Below, piece by piece: positions 42,857-51,439 of a stretch of 64,000 nt of DNA (position 1 is the first letter of the stretch; each line of letters opens with the position of its first letter). The notes under the pieces are model-generated. The model was not told where the DNA came from, did no database searches, and saw only the letters and a program-made list of their open reading frames with translations. Position numbers and translations under genes: made by a program. Source of the DNA: JAKJBL01 sp964461335 (GTDB taxonomy: Bacteria > Bacillota > Clostridia > Christensenellales > CAG-138); the NCBI GenBank assembly GCA_964461335.1, contig CAYWTY010000002.1:1-64000 (forward strand), written 5' to 3'.

Positions 42857-43095
42857 GCGGAATAGTTGAGCTTGACATTCACGGCATGACAAAGCTCCAG
42901 GCAAAGGCCTGCCTTGAGAGCGCCTTAAAAAGAGCTACACCTTCCACATACCGCATTCGTGTAATCCACGGGTATACGCGCGGCACAGAGCTAAGAGATA
43001 TGGTGCGTAAAGATTACAGGGGGCATAAAAAGGTGCTGAGGCTGGAGCTTGGGCTAAACCAAGGCCAAACTGAGCTTGTGCTTAGGGAGTACTAA
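42853..43095 (+). CDS. Smr domain protein
   Basis: 80 residues forming a single Smr (small MutS-related) domain, ELDIHGMTKLQAKACLESAL and RVIHGYTRGTELRDMVRKD being the LDLHG/HGxG-like motifs. Such stand-alone Smr domains are nucleases or nucleic-acid binders. Starts inside the fumB stop codon (ATGA). Confidence 0.9.
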   Translation: MSGIVELDIHGMTKLQAKACLESALKRATPSTYRIRVIHGYTRGTELRDMVRKDYRGHKKVLRLELGLNQGQTELVLREY

Positions 43096-43096
43096 T

Positions 43097-43258
43097 TTAT
43101 AGCCTACTAACTATGTGAATAAGCTCCTGTGCGCTTAGAGCGCTTTCTGCTCTTTTTATAACTTCCGCTTTTTTTTCATCATCAAGTGCTGAAAACCGCT
43201 TCATAGCGCATTTATCGGTTGAGAGTGCAAAAAGCAGCCCTTCCGGCATATCTGCCAT
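43097..43258 (-). CDS. Small conserved-looking protein, 53 residues
   Basis: An ORF of 53 codons with an AAGGAAG ribosome site 7 bases before the ATG. The protein begins MADMPEGLLFALSTDKCAMK and continues FSALDDEKKAEVIKRAESAL, a pattern of helical small proteins of clostridial genomes that I have the impression of having seen but cannot name. Convergent with smr, which ends 1 base away. Real coding is supported by start, ribosome site and charge pattern; function unknown. Confidence 0.7.
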   Translation of the reverse strand: MADMPEGLLFALSTDKCAMKRFSALDDEKKAEVIKRAESALSAQELIHIVSRL

Positions 43259-43326
43259 ATTATCACTTCCTTTATAAACTTAGATTGTGCAAAGAAGTGC
43301 AGCATATACAGAGGCAGGCTTCAGTT

Positions 43327-44157
43327 TTAGGGTTTGCCGTTTATCGGGAACTGCTTAATGCAGCTTTGGCTTGGCTCTTTAGCAACAGGCGCCTCAAAAA
43401 GCGCTTCAAGCTGCAAAACGCGTTCGCGCAAAGCTAAAAGATGTTCTGCATGCTTTATGCGCAGGTTTTCTAAAAATGCCTGAGACTCTTTAAGTGCAAT
43501 ATTAAGCGTTTGAATTGTTTCTTCAGCTGCAGCATTTTGTTTTCCTGCAGCGCGAAGTGCAGCTTTATATTCATAAAGCTTAGAATAAAGCTCCTCTTTG
43601 CTAAGCTCGCCCTCATTCGGGCTAAACTCAAGCGTCTTTATAGCTTTGTACAGGTTTGCCTCGTTTTCAAGCTCATTAAGGAGTTTTTCATGTTCCTTTT
43701 TCAGGCTGTTAAGTGCAGCTTCTGCTGCGCTTTTGCGCGCAAGCAGTGCGCCTGATTTTGCGCGCATTTCGTTTAGTGCGCTTTCTGTTGTTAAAAGCCT
43801 TGCCTGAAGGCTCCGGTATTCAAGGCGCAGGGCTTCCATTTCCAGAGAGTGCTTGCTTTGCAGCTTCTCAACAATAGGCCTTAGCTTTTCGCGCATATCT
43901 GCTTCTTGGTGCAGGTTTAGGGCTGCTTCTCTTGTCTTTTGCGCAAGCGTTTCTTTTAAGAAGCTGTTTTCTGTGTTAAGCACCATGAGCCTGTCTCTAA
44001 GTTCATTTGTTTCAGTGTAGAGCACGCGCTTCATTGCAGCAAGCGTGCTGTGCTGTTCTTCAAGCATGCTTACAAGCTGCGCTTTTTTATATGCGGAAAA
44101 CTGCGCCTTTTCTACTTGCATTTTATTCGTTTTTATAAGCTCGTCATTGCGTTCCAT
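43327..44157 (-). CDS. Coiled-coil protein at the end of the Tad locus
   Basis: 276 residues, almost wholly alpha-helical coiled coil (about residues 5-265) with heptad-like leucines, no membrane segment or signal peptide. It overlaps the DUF192 gene by 14 bases and has a ribosome site AAGG, so it looks translationally coupled to the pilus operon. No known family recognised; a cytoplasmic scaffold for the secretion ATPase is one guess. Confidence 0.7.
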   Translation of the reverse strand: MERNDELIKTNKMQVEKAQFSAYKKAQLVSMLEEQHSTLAAMKRVLYTETNELRDRLMVLNTENSFLKETLAQKTREAALNLHQEADMREKLRPIVEKLQSKHSLEMEALRLEYRSLQARLLTTESALNEMRAKSGALLARKSAAEAALNSLKKEHEKLLNELENEANLYKAIKTLEFSPNEGELSKEELYSKLYEYKAALRAAGKQNAAAEETIQTLNIALKESQAFLENLRIKHAEHLLALRERVLQLEALFEAPVAKEPSQSCIKQFPINGKP

Positions 44158-44500
44158 AATTATTGCCTTGCTCTATTTCAATTCGAAGCGCAGTTGGGGA
44201 GTTTAGCGCCCTATAACCACCTATTTGCAGCTCAAGCACATAAAAGCTGCCTTTAACACATTTGCCTGTTTTGTTGGGAGCGAGCGCTTCAAGGCATAAA
44301 AGCACATGCCCCGTTTTATCCATATAAATAACATCAATTGGCTCTGCCATAAAATGAGTGTGAATTTGGCTGCAAGGGTAAAGCAGAAGGCCGTCGATTT
44401 TGCGTTTGCACATAAGCCCGAAAAGGCGCAGAAAGAAGGTGTGCGCAACGCGCACTTTAAGGCTAAGCCCGTTTTCAGCATAAAGCGTGGCATACTTCAT
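44144..44500 (-). CDS. DUF192 family protein
   Basis: 118-residue DUF192 protein: RVAHTFFLRLFGLM, IDGLLLYPCSQIHTHFM and AEPIDVIYMDKTGHVL are the conserved blocks. DUF192 genes are often seen beside Tad loci. Its ATG overlaps the tadC stop by one base (TAATG). Role in the pilus unknown. Confidence 0.88.
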   Translation of the reverse strand: MKYATLYAENGLSLKVRVAHTFFLRLFGLMCKRKIDGLLLYPCSQIHTHFMAEPIDVIYMDKTGHVLLCLEALAPNKTGKCVKGSFYVLELQIGGYRALNSPTALRIEIEQGNNYGTQ

Positions 44501-45423
44501 TATTGCTCACCAAAGACTTTTATTATGTTAAACACAGTAGGCCCCATAAGTATAATAAAAAGCACAGGGAAGATGCACAGCACCATTGGCAGGAGCATTT
44601 TTACAGAGGCCTTCATGCCCTTTTCCTGGGCTGCCTGCTTCCGAATAAGCCGCATATGCGATGCCTGAGTCTTAAGCACGCTTTTTATTGGAGTTCCCAT
44701 TTGTTCGGATTGGATAATTGCAGCAACAAGCGTCTTAAGCTCAGCAACGCTGTTATTTTCGCCAAGGTCATAGAGCGCCTCACGCCTGGGCTTGCCCATT
44801 TGGATTTCCATTGATGTTATTGTAAGCTCCTCCTTAAGTGCGCCTGTGAACTTATCGAGCGCGCGCTTTAATGCTAAGTCAAAGCTAAGCCCTGCATCAA
44901 TGCTTACAGAGAGAATATCCATCATATCAGGAAGCTGCATTCTTATTGAACTCTGCCTTACTCTGCTTTTTAAAATTAAAAAGTAGGCAGGGAAGAGGAG
45001 CGAGATGAAAAGCCCGCATGCAATAGTAAGCAGCATTTCTTTTGTTTCAAGCTCCATATAAAGCGCAAACAATGTGCAAAGTAGCATTAAGCCTATTGTT
45101 ATTGCAAGGCGGAGCGCGGAATATGCCTCAACACTTATGTAAAAGCCTGCTAAGCGGAGCTTTCGCTCAAGCTTGCTGTTTGCTTGGCTCTTTCTTAAAG
45201 CGCGCGATGCTGCACGCTCAATCTTTTGCTTAAACCTTGCAACAAGCGGCTTTATAAAGCGCTTTGAAAAATCCTCCTCAAGCTCATCAGAAAAGAGCTT
45301 ATCCCCTTCCTGTATGCGCTTAATGCGAATTTGTTTTGCTTTATAGCGTGTGCGCGGGCGGTCGAAAAGCAATAGGATTATAATAAACGCAAAGCCTGAT
45401 GAGCTCAATATAATAAAAGCCAT
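44500..45423 (-). CDS. tadC: Tad inner-membrane platform protein TadC
   Basis: Type II secretion F-domain protein, 307 residues from MAFIILSSS (GAAGGAGGG ribosome site). Cytoplasmic basic N-terminal part, then the F domain with LPDMMDILSVSIDAGLSFDLALK and membrane segments near residues 115-150 and the C terminus. Pairs with TadB to form the platform under TadA. Confidence 0.93.
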   Translation of the reverse strand: MAFIILSSSGFAFIIILLLFDRPRTRYKAKQIRIKRIQEGDKLFSDELEEDFSKRFIKPLVARFKQKIERAASRALRKSQANSKLERKLRLAGFYISVEAYSALRLAITIGLMLLCTLFALYMELETKEMLLTIACGLFISLLFPAYFLILKSRVRQSSIRMQLPDMMDILSVSIDAGLSFDLALKRALDKFTGALKEELTITSMEIQMGKPRREALYDLGENNSVAELKTLVAAIIQSEQMGTPIKSVLKTQASHMRLIRKQAAQEKGMKASVKMLLPMVLCIFPVLFIILMGPTVFNIIKVFGEQ

Positions 45424-45439
45424 ATGCCCTCCTTCTCCC

Positions 45440-46366
45440 TTAATACTTAATTGAAACGATTTTGCGGATGATTGCGTAACCGATAAATTCAAGCGCTCCT
45501 GCTAAAACAAGCAGCATACGCCCATTGTGTGTTGTAAAGAACACCTGCATATAGTCGGGGTTCATAAGCATTAAAACAAGGCCTATAACAACAGGCATAA
45601 ACCCTATTACCATGCCTGAAATTCTGCCTGTTGATGTTATTGTGTGAATTTCAGCCTTAACTTTAAGGCGGTCTGTAACTGTCTGCGCAATGCTCTCAAG
45701 CACAGCTGAGAGGTTCCCGCCAACCTGCTGCGCAATTAAAATTGCTGTTACCATGAGTTTTACATCAGCGCTTGCAACACGGTGAGTAAGGTTTGTAAGC
45801 GCACGCTCAGCAGTGCTGCCAAGCTGCATTTCACGAAGCACACGCGCAAACTCGCGGCTTATAGGTTCGCTCATATGCTCTGAAACATGCTGCATCCCCT
45901 GCTGGAATGTAAGCCCGCTTTTAAGGCAGTTGCTTATGCTCGTAATTGCATCCGCAAGCTGCTTTTCAAACGCTAAGAGGCGCTTCCTGCGGCTGTGCCT
46001 CACATAGAGCGGCGGCAGGCAAAGCCCTATTAGCGTAAGCGTTGGGGGTATGAGCATATGCGCTTCAAGCAGGAAGCTTATTGCAGGCGGAACAAGCGCA
46101 AGCACAACCCAAAGTATTAAGAACTCCTCAGCGCGCATAGGCACGCCTGCGCTTGCAAGCTGCTCAATGAGCACTGCTGAGATTTTTATTGACGGTTTGC
46201 GCTGCCTTAAAAGTTCCTTTTTTGTAAGCTCACGCAAACGCTCGCCGCCAAGCGTTTTAAGGCGAGTTTGCGCTTTTAGCCTGTCGCGAAGGAGCGTTGC
46301 GCCAATAAGCGCAGCTGTTAGAAAAACCAGCGCAACAATGCTTATGCTAAGCAGCAGCTTTTCCAT
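45440..46366 (-). CDS. tadB: Tad inner-membrane platform protein TadB
   Basis: Second F-domain platform protein, 308 residues with four hydrophobic segments. The F-domain signature LADAITSISNCLKSGLTFQQ and IAQQVGGNLSAVLESIAQT are present. Follows tadA by 15 bases. Confidence 0.93.
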   Translation of the reverse strand: MEKLLLSISIVALVFLTAALIGATLLRDRLKAQTRLKTLGGERLRELTKKELLRQRKPSIKISAVLIEQLASAGVPMRAEEFLILWVVLALVPPAISFLLEAHMLIPPTLTLIGLCLPPLYVRHSRRKRLLAFEKQLADAITSISNCLKSGLTFQQGMQHVSEHMSEPISREFARVLREMQLGSTAERALTNLTHRVASADVKLMVTAILIAQQVGGNLSAVLESIAQTVTDRLKVKAEIHTITSTGRISGMVIGFMPVVIGLVLMLMNPDYMQVFFTTHNGRMLLVLAGALEFIGYAIIRKIVSIKY

Positions 46367-46381
46367 TGCCCCTCCTTAATA

Positions 46382-47722
46382 TTATTTAAACCAGTCTTCC
46401 TGTACAGGTACACCGTTTGTGCGAATCTTTTCCGCACAGCGCGGGAACACGCCTGTTGTGCGAAAGCGCCCGTAGAAGCGCCCCTCTCCGTCAAACGCAC
46501 CATCTGTTTCAAAAACAAAAATATCCTGCATTGTGACTGTATCGCCCTCCATGCCTGTTATTTCTGCAATGCTTGTTACCCTGCGCGAGCCGTCGCGAAG
46601 CCTGCTCTGATGTACAATTACATCAACAGCACTTGCAATTTGCCCGCGGATAGCAAGCGCAGGCAGCTCTACTCCTGCCATAAGCACCATTGTTTCTACA
46701 CGCGCAATCATATCGCGCGGGGAGTTTGCGTGGCAGGTAGAAAGTGAGCCGTCATGGCCTGTGTTCATTGCCTGGAGCATATCAAGCGCTTCGCCTCCGC
46801 GCACTTCACCTACAATTATTCTATCAGGCCGCATACGAAGTGCGTTTCTAACAAGCTCACGAATTGTTATTTCGCCCCTGCCTTCAAGGTTTGCAGGCCT
46901 GCTCTCAAGGGTTATAACATGCTGCTGGTGCAGTTGTAGCTCTGCTGCATCCTCAATTGTGACTATTCTTTCATCCTGCGAAACAAAGCCGGAAAGCACG
47001 TTTAAAAGTGTTGTTTTGCCGCTTCCTGTTCCGCCAGAAACCATTATATTAAGCCGCCCTTTAACGCACGCATCAAGGAAGCTTGCCATGCGTTGGGAGA
47101 GTGAGCCGAAGTCAACAAGGTCATGCACTTTAAAGGGCGTTTTCGCAAACTTTCGAATTGTTACTGTTGGCCCTATAAGAGAAAGCGGGGGTATAATTAT
47201 ATTAACGCGGGAGCCATCCTTAAGTCGCGCATCAACCATTGGGCTTGATTCGTCAACATGCCGCCCTATGCCTGCGACTATTTTTTCAATTATCTGCATA
47301 ACAGCTTCATCATCGCGAAAAGTTACATTCGAAAGGTGTAGCTTGCCATTGCGCTCAACAAATACTTGGCTTGGCCCATTAACCATAATTTCGCTTATAC
47401 TTGGGTCGTTTAAAAGCTCCTCAATAGGGCCTAAGCCCATTACTTCGTTGTAGAGCATTGTAGCAATGCGCGCCCGCTCTAAGCGAGTTATTGCATTTGC
47501 ATATTCCATTAGCACATCGTCAATTACGCTTTGCACCTGTGTGCAGCTTGGCTCGCCACCCTGCGTGCGCAGGCGGTCAATTACGCGGTAGCGTACACGC
47601 TCGCGTATAGCTTCGTACTGCTCATGAGATGCATCGGATATTACAAGCGCAGCCTGCGCTTGTACATCTGTTTTAGGTGCGCTTACTTCATCGGCTTTGT
47701 TAAGCCTTACTCTTAGGCTCAT
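46382..47722 (-). CDS. tadA: Tad pilus assembly ATPase TadA (CpaF)
   Basis: Hexameric secretion ATPase powering pilus extension and perhaps retraction. N-terminal domain to about residue 120, then the ATPase core with Walker A SGGTGSGKTT, ILSLE-type aspartate box IVTIEDAAELQL, Walker B IIVGEVRGGEALDML and the His box GHDGSLSTCHANS. 446 residues. Overlaps tadZ by four bases. Confidence 0.96.
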   Translation of the reverse strand: MSLRVRLNKADEVSAPKTDVQAQAALVISDASHEQYEAIRERVRYRVIDRLRTQGGEPSCTQVQSVIDDVLMEYANAITRLERARIATMLYNEVMGLGPIEELLNDPSISEIMVNGPSQVFVERNGKLHLSNVTFRDDEAVMQIIEKIVAGIGRHVDESSPMVDARLKDGSRVNIIIPPLSLIGPTVTIRKFAKTPFKVHDLVDFGSLSQRMASFLDACVKGRLNIMVSGGTGSGKTTLLNVLSGFVSQDERIVTIEDAAELQLHQQHVITLESRPANLEGRGEITIRELVRNALRMRPDRIIVGEVRGGEALDMLQAMNTGHDGSLSTCHANSPRDMIARVETMVLMAGVELPALAIRGQIASAVDVIVHQSRLRDGSRRVTSIAEITGMEGDTVTMQDIFVFETDGAFDGEGRFYGRFRTTGVFPRCAEKIRTNGVPVQEDWFK

Positions 47723-48837
47723 TTTGCAAACACCTCCGCTGCCATATCTTTAAGCTGCCTGCCTAAAAGGCTGCGCGGCTCCTCAAGCACAATTGGTCTT
47801 CCTATGCACTGAGAGCGGTCTGCAAGTTTATCATCGCGTGTAAGTATAAACTCCGGTTTTGTGCCTAAAACACGCTCAACATCTTTTAGCGAAAGGAATG
47901 CCTTGCAGTCTTTATTGTAAATATAGCCGACCTTTTCGCGAAGCTGCAGCGATGTAAGCACAGTTGTTGCAAGGTGCGCTGCGCGTATGCTTGCAAGGTC
48001 GGGCTGCAAGACTATGTAAATCTGGTTGCTGTTTTCAAGCGCTGTAATTGTCGTATCTGTAAAGTTTGCTGGTAAATCCATAAAAATGCAGTCAAAAAAC
48101 GGGCGCATTACAGAAAGTACGCTTTCAATATGGCGGCCTTCCACATATTCGCCGCTATCCGGCGTATTAGGCCCAGCAAGCACAGTAAGCCCTGAGTAAT
48201 GCTGCACAGTAAAGCCGCGCAGCACATCCATAGTTAGGTTTGCGCGCTCCTGCGCAAGCTCTGCAATTGTGTCCTTTGCTTGAATATCCAAATAAAGCGC
48301 TGTACACGCATAATCAAGGTTTAAGTCTAATAGCGCAACCTTTTTACCCTGTTTTGCAAGCGCAGCAGCCATATTTACTGCAAGCGTTGTTTTGCCTGTG
48401 CCGCCCTTGCCCGAGTATATGCTTATTACGCGCGTTTTCCCTGGCGAGGCTTCCCTGCCTCCTGGCCGCGCCTGCTCAAGCGCACCTGCGCGGCGCACTG
48501 TATCAAGCACAGATGCACCACCCTCTTCAAACGAAGCAAGCAGCCGAATGCCGGAGTTTAGCGCTTCTTTTGCAAGCTCAAGGTTCAGCTCCTCGCTAAG
48601 GAGCACAATTGCGCAGCCCTCTACGCTTTGATAAATCCTCTGCGCTATATCGTATGTAGCAGGGGACTCATAGCAAATAAGCGCAACATCCGGCAAAAGC
48701 CCCTGCGCTTTTTGCACAGCTAAAGGTGATACATCGCTGTAACCCACAATCGCTATATCGCTTGCATCGAGGATTCCCTTTATTTTGTAGCGCAATGTCT
48801 TATCGCTGCTTAATACGAGCACCTTAAGCTTTTCCAT
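47719..48837 (-). CDS. tadZ: Tad localisation ATPase TadZ (CpaE, MinD/ParA family)
   Basis: Sets pilus position at the pole. An N-terminal receiver-like domain (1-110) without the phospho-aspartate site is followed by a MinD-type ATPase with deviant Walker A SGKGGTGKTTLAVNMAA (about residue 147). Start 48837 follows AAGGAG. 372 residues. Stop shares ATGA with tadA. Confidence 0.93.
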   Translation of the reverse strand: MEKLKVLVLSSDKTLRYKIKGILDASDIAIVGYSDVSPLAVQKAQGLLPDVALICYESPATYDIAQRIYQSVEGCAIVLLSEELNLELAKEALNSGIRLLASFEEGGASVLDTVRRAGALEQARPGGREASPGKTRVISIYSGKGGTGKTTLAVNMAAALAKQGKKVALLDLNLDYACTALYLDIQAKDTIAELAQERANLTMDVLRGFTVQHYSGLTVLAGPNTPDSGEYVEGRHIESVLSVMRPFFDCIFMDLPANFTDTTITALENSNQIYIVLQPDLASIRAAHLATTVLTSLQLREKVGYIYNKDCKAFLSLKDVERVLGTKPEFILTRDDKLADRSQCIGRPIVLEEPRSLLGRQLKDMAAEVFAK

Positions 48838-48847
48838 GCGTTTCTCC

Positions 48848-49588
48848 TTATCGGCCAAGTACAGGCAGAGGTATGAACAGTTCCGAAGGGCCTGCGCTTG
48901 TATCGCTTGGGTTTCTAAGCGTGAAATAAATATGCGCTCCGCTTGTTATAGCGTAGTGGAGCGCAAGTGCGTCATCAGCATTAAGGCTAAGCGTAATTAA
49001 GCCATAGCCTGTTACCTGCTGGCCTGAAATGTTCGCTGAAAGCGGGCCAAGTTCAAGCACACGCACGCGTTCTATTAAAAGGCCTGAAGCATAGGTTTTT
49101 GTTATTTCCTTTGTGCCGTCAGGCGCTTCTTCTTCATCGTAAATTGTATACGCGCACATAATATCCACAAAGTCGCTCTTAGAGATATAGCCGCCAACAC
49201 CTGCAGCTTCATCAATTGAGAGCGTAATAGCGCGCATTCCCTCCTCAACAACATACGAAAGCTGCCCGCCTTGGCTGCCGCTTGTAATGTCGCTAAGCTG
49301 CTCATGCGAAAGCTGCTGGCCAAGGGGCAGGTAGTAGCGGCTTATTTTGCCAACTGCATCATTAAGCGATGTAATTGCATTTGGCGCAACCCACTCAAGC
49401 GCAGTTTCTTTAAGTGCAACCATATCAGAAGTAATAACCATGTTTTCGCCAATTGGCACAGCTGCTACAACAACCTGACCCATGGGTGTAATTACAGTTG
49501 CCTTCTTTTCAAGCGCTGAAGCGAAAAAATAGGCTGCTACGCCTGTTAAAACTGCGAAAATAGCTGCGAGTATATAAATCTTCTTCAT
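48848..49588 (-). CDS. cpaB: Flp pilus assembly protein RcpC/CpaB
   Basis: 246 residues with an N-terminal membrane helix (4-28), an SAF domain (about 40-100) and the RcpC/CpaB domain. In Gram-negatives RcpC stabilises the secretin and pilin; in a Gram-positive cell it presumably supports the envelope passage. AGGCGG precedes the ATG. Confidence 0.9.
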   Translation of the reverse strand: MKKIYILAAIFAVLTGVAAYFFASALEKKATVITPMGQVVVAAVPIGENMVITSDMVALKETALEWVAPNAITSLNDAVGKISRYYLPLGQQLSHEQLSDITSGSQGGQLSYVVEEGMRAITLSIDEAAGVGGYISKSDFVDIMCAYTIYDEEEAPDGTKEITKTYASGLLIERVRVLELGPLSANISGQQVTGYGLITLSLNADDALALHYAITSGAHIYFTLRNPSDTSAGPSELFIPLPVLGR

Positions 49589-49675
49589 TAAGCCCGCCTT
49601 TCATGTGGATGTTTTCGGCGTATAATTAAGGTAATATGTAAAGCATGTTTGCGTATCTTCAAAAAATAAAAACAC

Positions 49676-50071
49676 TCAGGCAATTTTCATTTGCGTAAAG
49701 GCGCTTAGGCTGTACATGCCGCCTTGTGCATTAGTAAAAAGCGATGCAATTGGCGTTAGAGTTGGCACACTTTTATTTACTGTAACTTTTATGTCGTCAC
49801 CTATAAGGCTTACAAGCACATCCGTTGCTCCAGGGCCTTTGATCATATTTTGAACAAGCACTTCAACATCTATTGTAAGCGTTGCTGACTCGCTATTTAC
49901 AATTGCGTAGCGCGCACCTTCGCGGCTCCCGTTTTCAATGCTCATTTGGTTGTAAAAATACCAGCCAAACTCCATAATGCCAAAAAGCAGCAGCAAAAGC
50001 ACAGGCAGCGAAACCGCAAGCTCAACAAGCGCTTGGCCGCTTTCAAAATGTGCATTCTGCCGCTTTTTCAT
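49676..50071 (-). CDS. tadE: TadE-like pseudopilin
   Basis: 131 residues. The N-terminal ESG-QALVEL is the pseudopilin processing site (cut after G, with E at mature position 5) followed by a hydrophobic helix SLPVLLLLLFGIMEF. It would be trimmed by the prepilin peptidase encoded upstream. Start 50071 is 4 bases after GGAGG. Confidence 0.9.
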   Translation of the reverse strand: MKKRQNAHFESGQALVELAVSLPVLLLLLFGIMEFGWYFYNQMSIENGSREGARYAIVNSESATLTIDVEVLVQNMIKGPGATDVLVSLIGDDIKVTVNKSVPTLTPIASLFTNAQGGMYSLSAFTQMKIA

Positions 50072-50085
50072 TTTGCCTCCGTTTT

Positions 50086-50116
50086 GCATATCCGCCCGCT
50101 TAGCGGGCGGATATGC
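50086..50116. promoter_or_regulatory. Perfect long hairpin between flp and tadE
   Basis: GCATATCCGCCCGCT (50086-50100) and AGCGGGCGGATATGC (50102-50116) are exact inverted repeats, a stem of at least 13 bp. It lies after flp and 15 bases before the tadE start. There is no T-run on the minus strand, so it is more likely an RNA-stabilising or partial-attenuation structure that lets the pilin mRNA outnumber that of the machine. Confidence 0.7.
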
Positions 50117-50169
50117 ATGTGTAGGAAGGGTTGTATTAACTTTGTTGTGAATTGCTCTGTTCGCACATA

Positions 50170-50343
50170 TTATGGGGCAGGCACTACAAGCTTGTCACTG
50201 GCTGCTGTGAACAGGGCGGAAATCTTCGGCCCTAAAAGAACCAAGGCCCCAATTGCAGCTATTGCGACAAGTGCGAGTATAAGCCCGTATTCGACCATGC
50301 CTTGGCCGTTTTCATCCTTTAGGATGTCCATGAACTTTTTCAT
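50170..50343 (-). CDS. flp: Flp-family type IVb pilin (57 residues)
   Basis: Major pilin subunit. The 57-codon ORF starts MKKFMDILKDENG; cleavage after G13 leaves QGMVEYGLILALVAIAAIG with E5-Y6 exactly as in Flp pilins. GGAG is 7 bases before the ATG. Directly downstream of the prepilin peptidase. It is shorter than 60 codons, so simple ORF calling misses it. Confidence 0.93.
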   Translation of the reverse strand: MKKFMDILKDENGQGMVEYGLILALVAIAAIGALVLLGPKISALFTAASDKLVVPAP

Positions 50344-50355
50344 ATTATTTCTCCT

Positions 50356-51012
50356 TTAAAATTTAAAGTTTAGCATTGTTTCAAGCAGCGGGAAGACCAT
50401 AGCTGAAGCTGCACCTAACGAAATGTACGGCCCCATTGCTGCAAGCGACTTCCGTGTGCCCTTTTTGTGGATGTAAAGGTAAACTAAATGTCCGACCATT
50501 GCAACCCCCATAACAAGCATGATTTGCAAAAGCCCGATTAACCCGAAGCAGAAGCCTAAAATTATAGCGTATTTAACATCCCCCCAGCCAATGTTTAGGC
50601 CAAATTTTGAGGGGAGGATAAACACAGCGCCTGCAGCTAATGCGCCAAGCAGGCTTGAAGTAAGCTCCCACCCTGCGCTTGCAGTCTTATATAGCGCAAA
50701 TACTAAGAGCATTGCAAGAAGCAGCTCATTTGGGATGCGCCTAATAAGAAGGTCAACTGCGCTTAAGGCGAGCATTAGCTCAAAAAGCAATAGTGCAAAA
50801 AGCACGCTAAGCGCACCTTGAGGCAGAAGAAGCAGAGAGATTAACATAAAGGCAGCGGAATTTAGCGCGCACCAGCCGTATACAGCGTATTTCGCGCTTA
50901 TAAGCGGGCTTGTAGAGGGCGCCTCAACGCGCTTTGCAATGAGCGTTCGCGTTAAGTTTAGCATGGGTACGCCTAAGAGGGCGCCTGCAAGTGCTGCTAT
51001 GGGTATCCACAT
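50356..51012 (-). CDS. tadV: Prepilin peptidase TadV (CpaA)
   Basis: Aspartic protease in the membrane that trims Flp and TadE. 218 residues with six or so hydrophobic segments; the catalytic aspartates are in SAVDLLIRRIPNE and GWGDVKYA. Start 51012 (MWIPIAALAG) follows GGAGG. The c-di-GMP aptamer at 51150-51234 sits in its leader. Confidence 0.93.
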   Translation of the reverse strand: MWIPIAALAGALLGVPMLNLTRTLIAKRVEAPSTSPLISAKYAVYGWCALNSAAFMLISLLLLPQGALSVLFALLLFELMLALSAVDLLIRRIPNELLLAMLLVFALYKTASAGWELTSSLLGALAAGAVFILPSKFGLNIGWGDVKYAIILGFCFGLIGLLQIMLVMGVAMVGHLVYLYIHKKGTRKSLAAMGPYISLGAASAMVFPLLETMLNFKF

Positions 51013-51149
51013 AAATCCTCCGAGCGTAGTACTTTGCCCCAAAAGGGGCATGTCGTGACGCTTCACCGAATGCCGGCTAATTCGTCTACGCTGCATCTTT
51101 TGATGCGGCAGATACTTTGCTCTGCCATATTCGTAAACAAAAGCAGCTC

Positions 51150-51234
51150 AATCCGGCGGCTGGCTGCCGTGGGCTTATCGCCTTTAGGCCCTTTAGCTTT
51201 GCGTGAGCAGCCTTTCGGCTGCCTTGCCCTTTTC
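51150..51234 (-). promoter_or_regulatory. c-di-GMP-I (GEMM-I) riboswitch, second copy, before tadV
   Basis: Minus-strand AAAGGGCAAGGCAGCC, GAAA tetraloop, GGCTGC, then ACGCAAAGCTAAAGGGCC, CCTAAAGGC and GGCAGCCAGCCGCC: the conserved core of the GEMM-I aptamer, with perfect GCAGCC-GAAA-GGCTGC stem. Just after it, GGCAGC (51163-51168) can pair GCTGC(T) (51142-51147) followed by TTTTGTTT, which would be a terminator overlapping the aptamer's 3' side. Confidence 0.88.
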
Positions 51235-51439
51235 AATTAAGAGATACTTTTGTAAGCGCTTCATAGTTTTCTATGCGGTGCTTACCGGGAACTTAGGTAT
51301 TTGCTAAAAATTGGCTGTACGCAAACTGCTCTTTTGCAGCGAAGCATATTTTAAAACCACCTCCAACAATGTATTGCCTGCGCACAAGATTGCGCCTTAC
51401 TATTAGTTTCGTGCAAATTGCGCGAAAGTTAATACAGCC
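51235..51439. other. Spacer between TadG-like gene and riboswitch 2
   Basis: 205 bases. On the minus strand a 21-codon ORF (51282-51347) follows GGAGGTGG with 9 bases spacing. Inverted repeat GCGCAA/TTGTGCGC occurs near 51380. I see no clear promoter, so the second riboswitch may be transcribed by readthrough from upstream. Confidence 0.4.
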
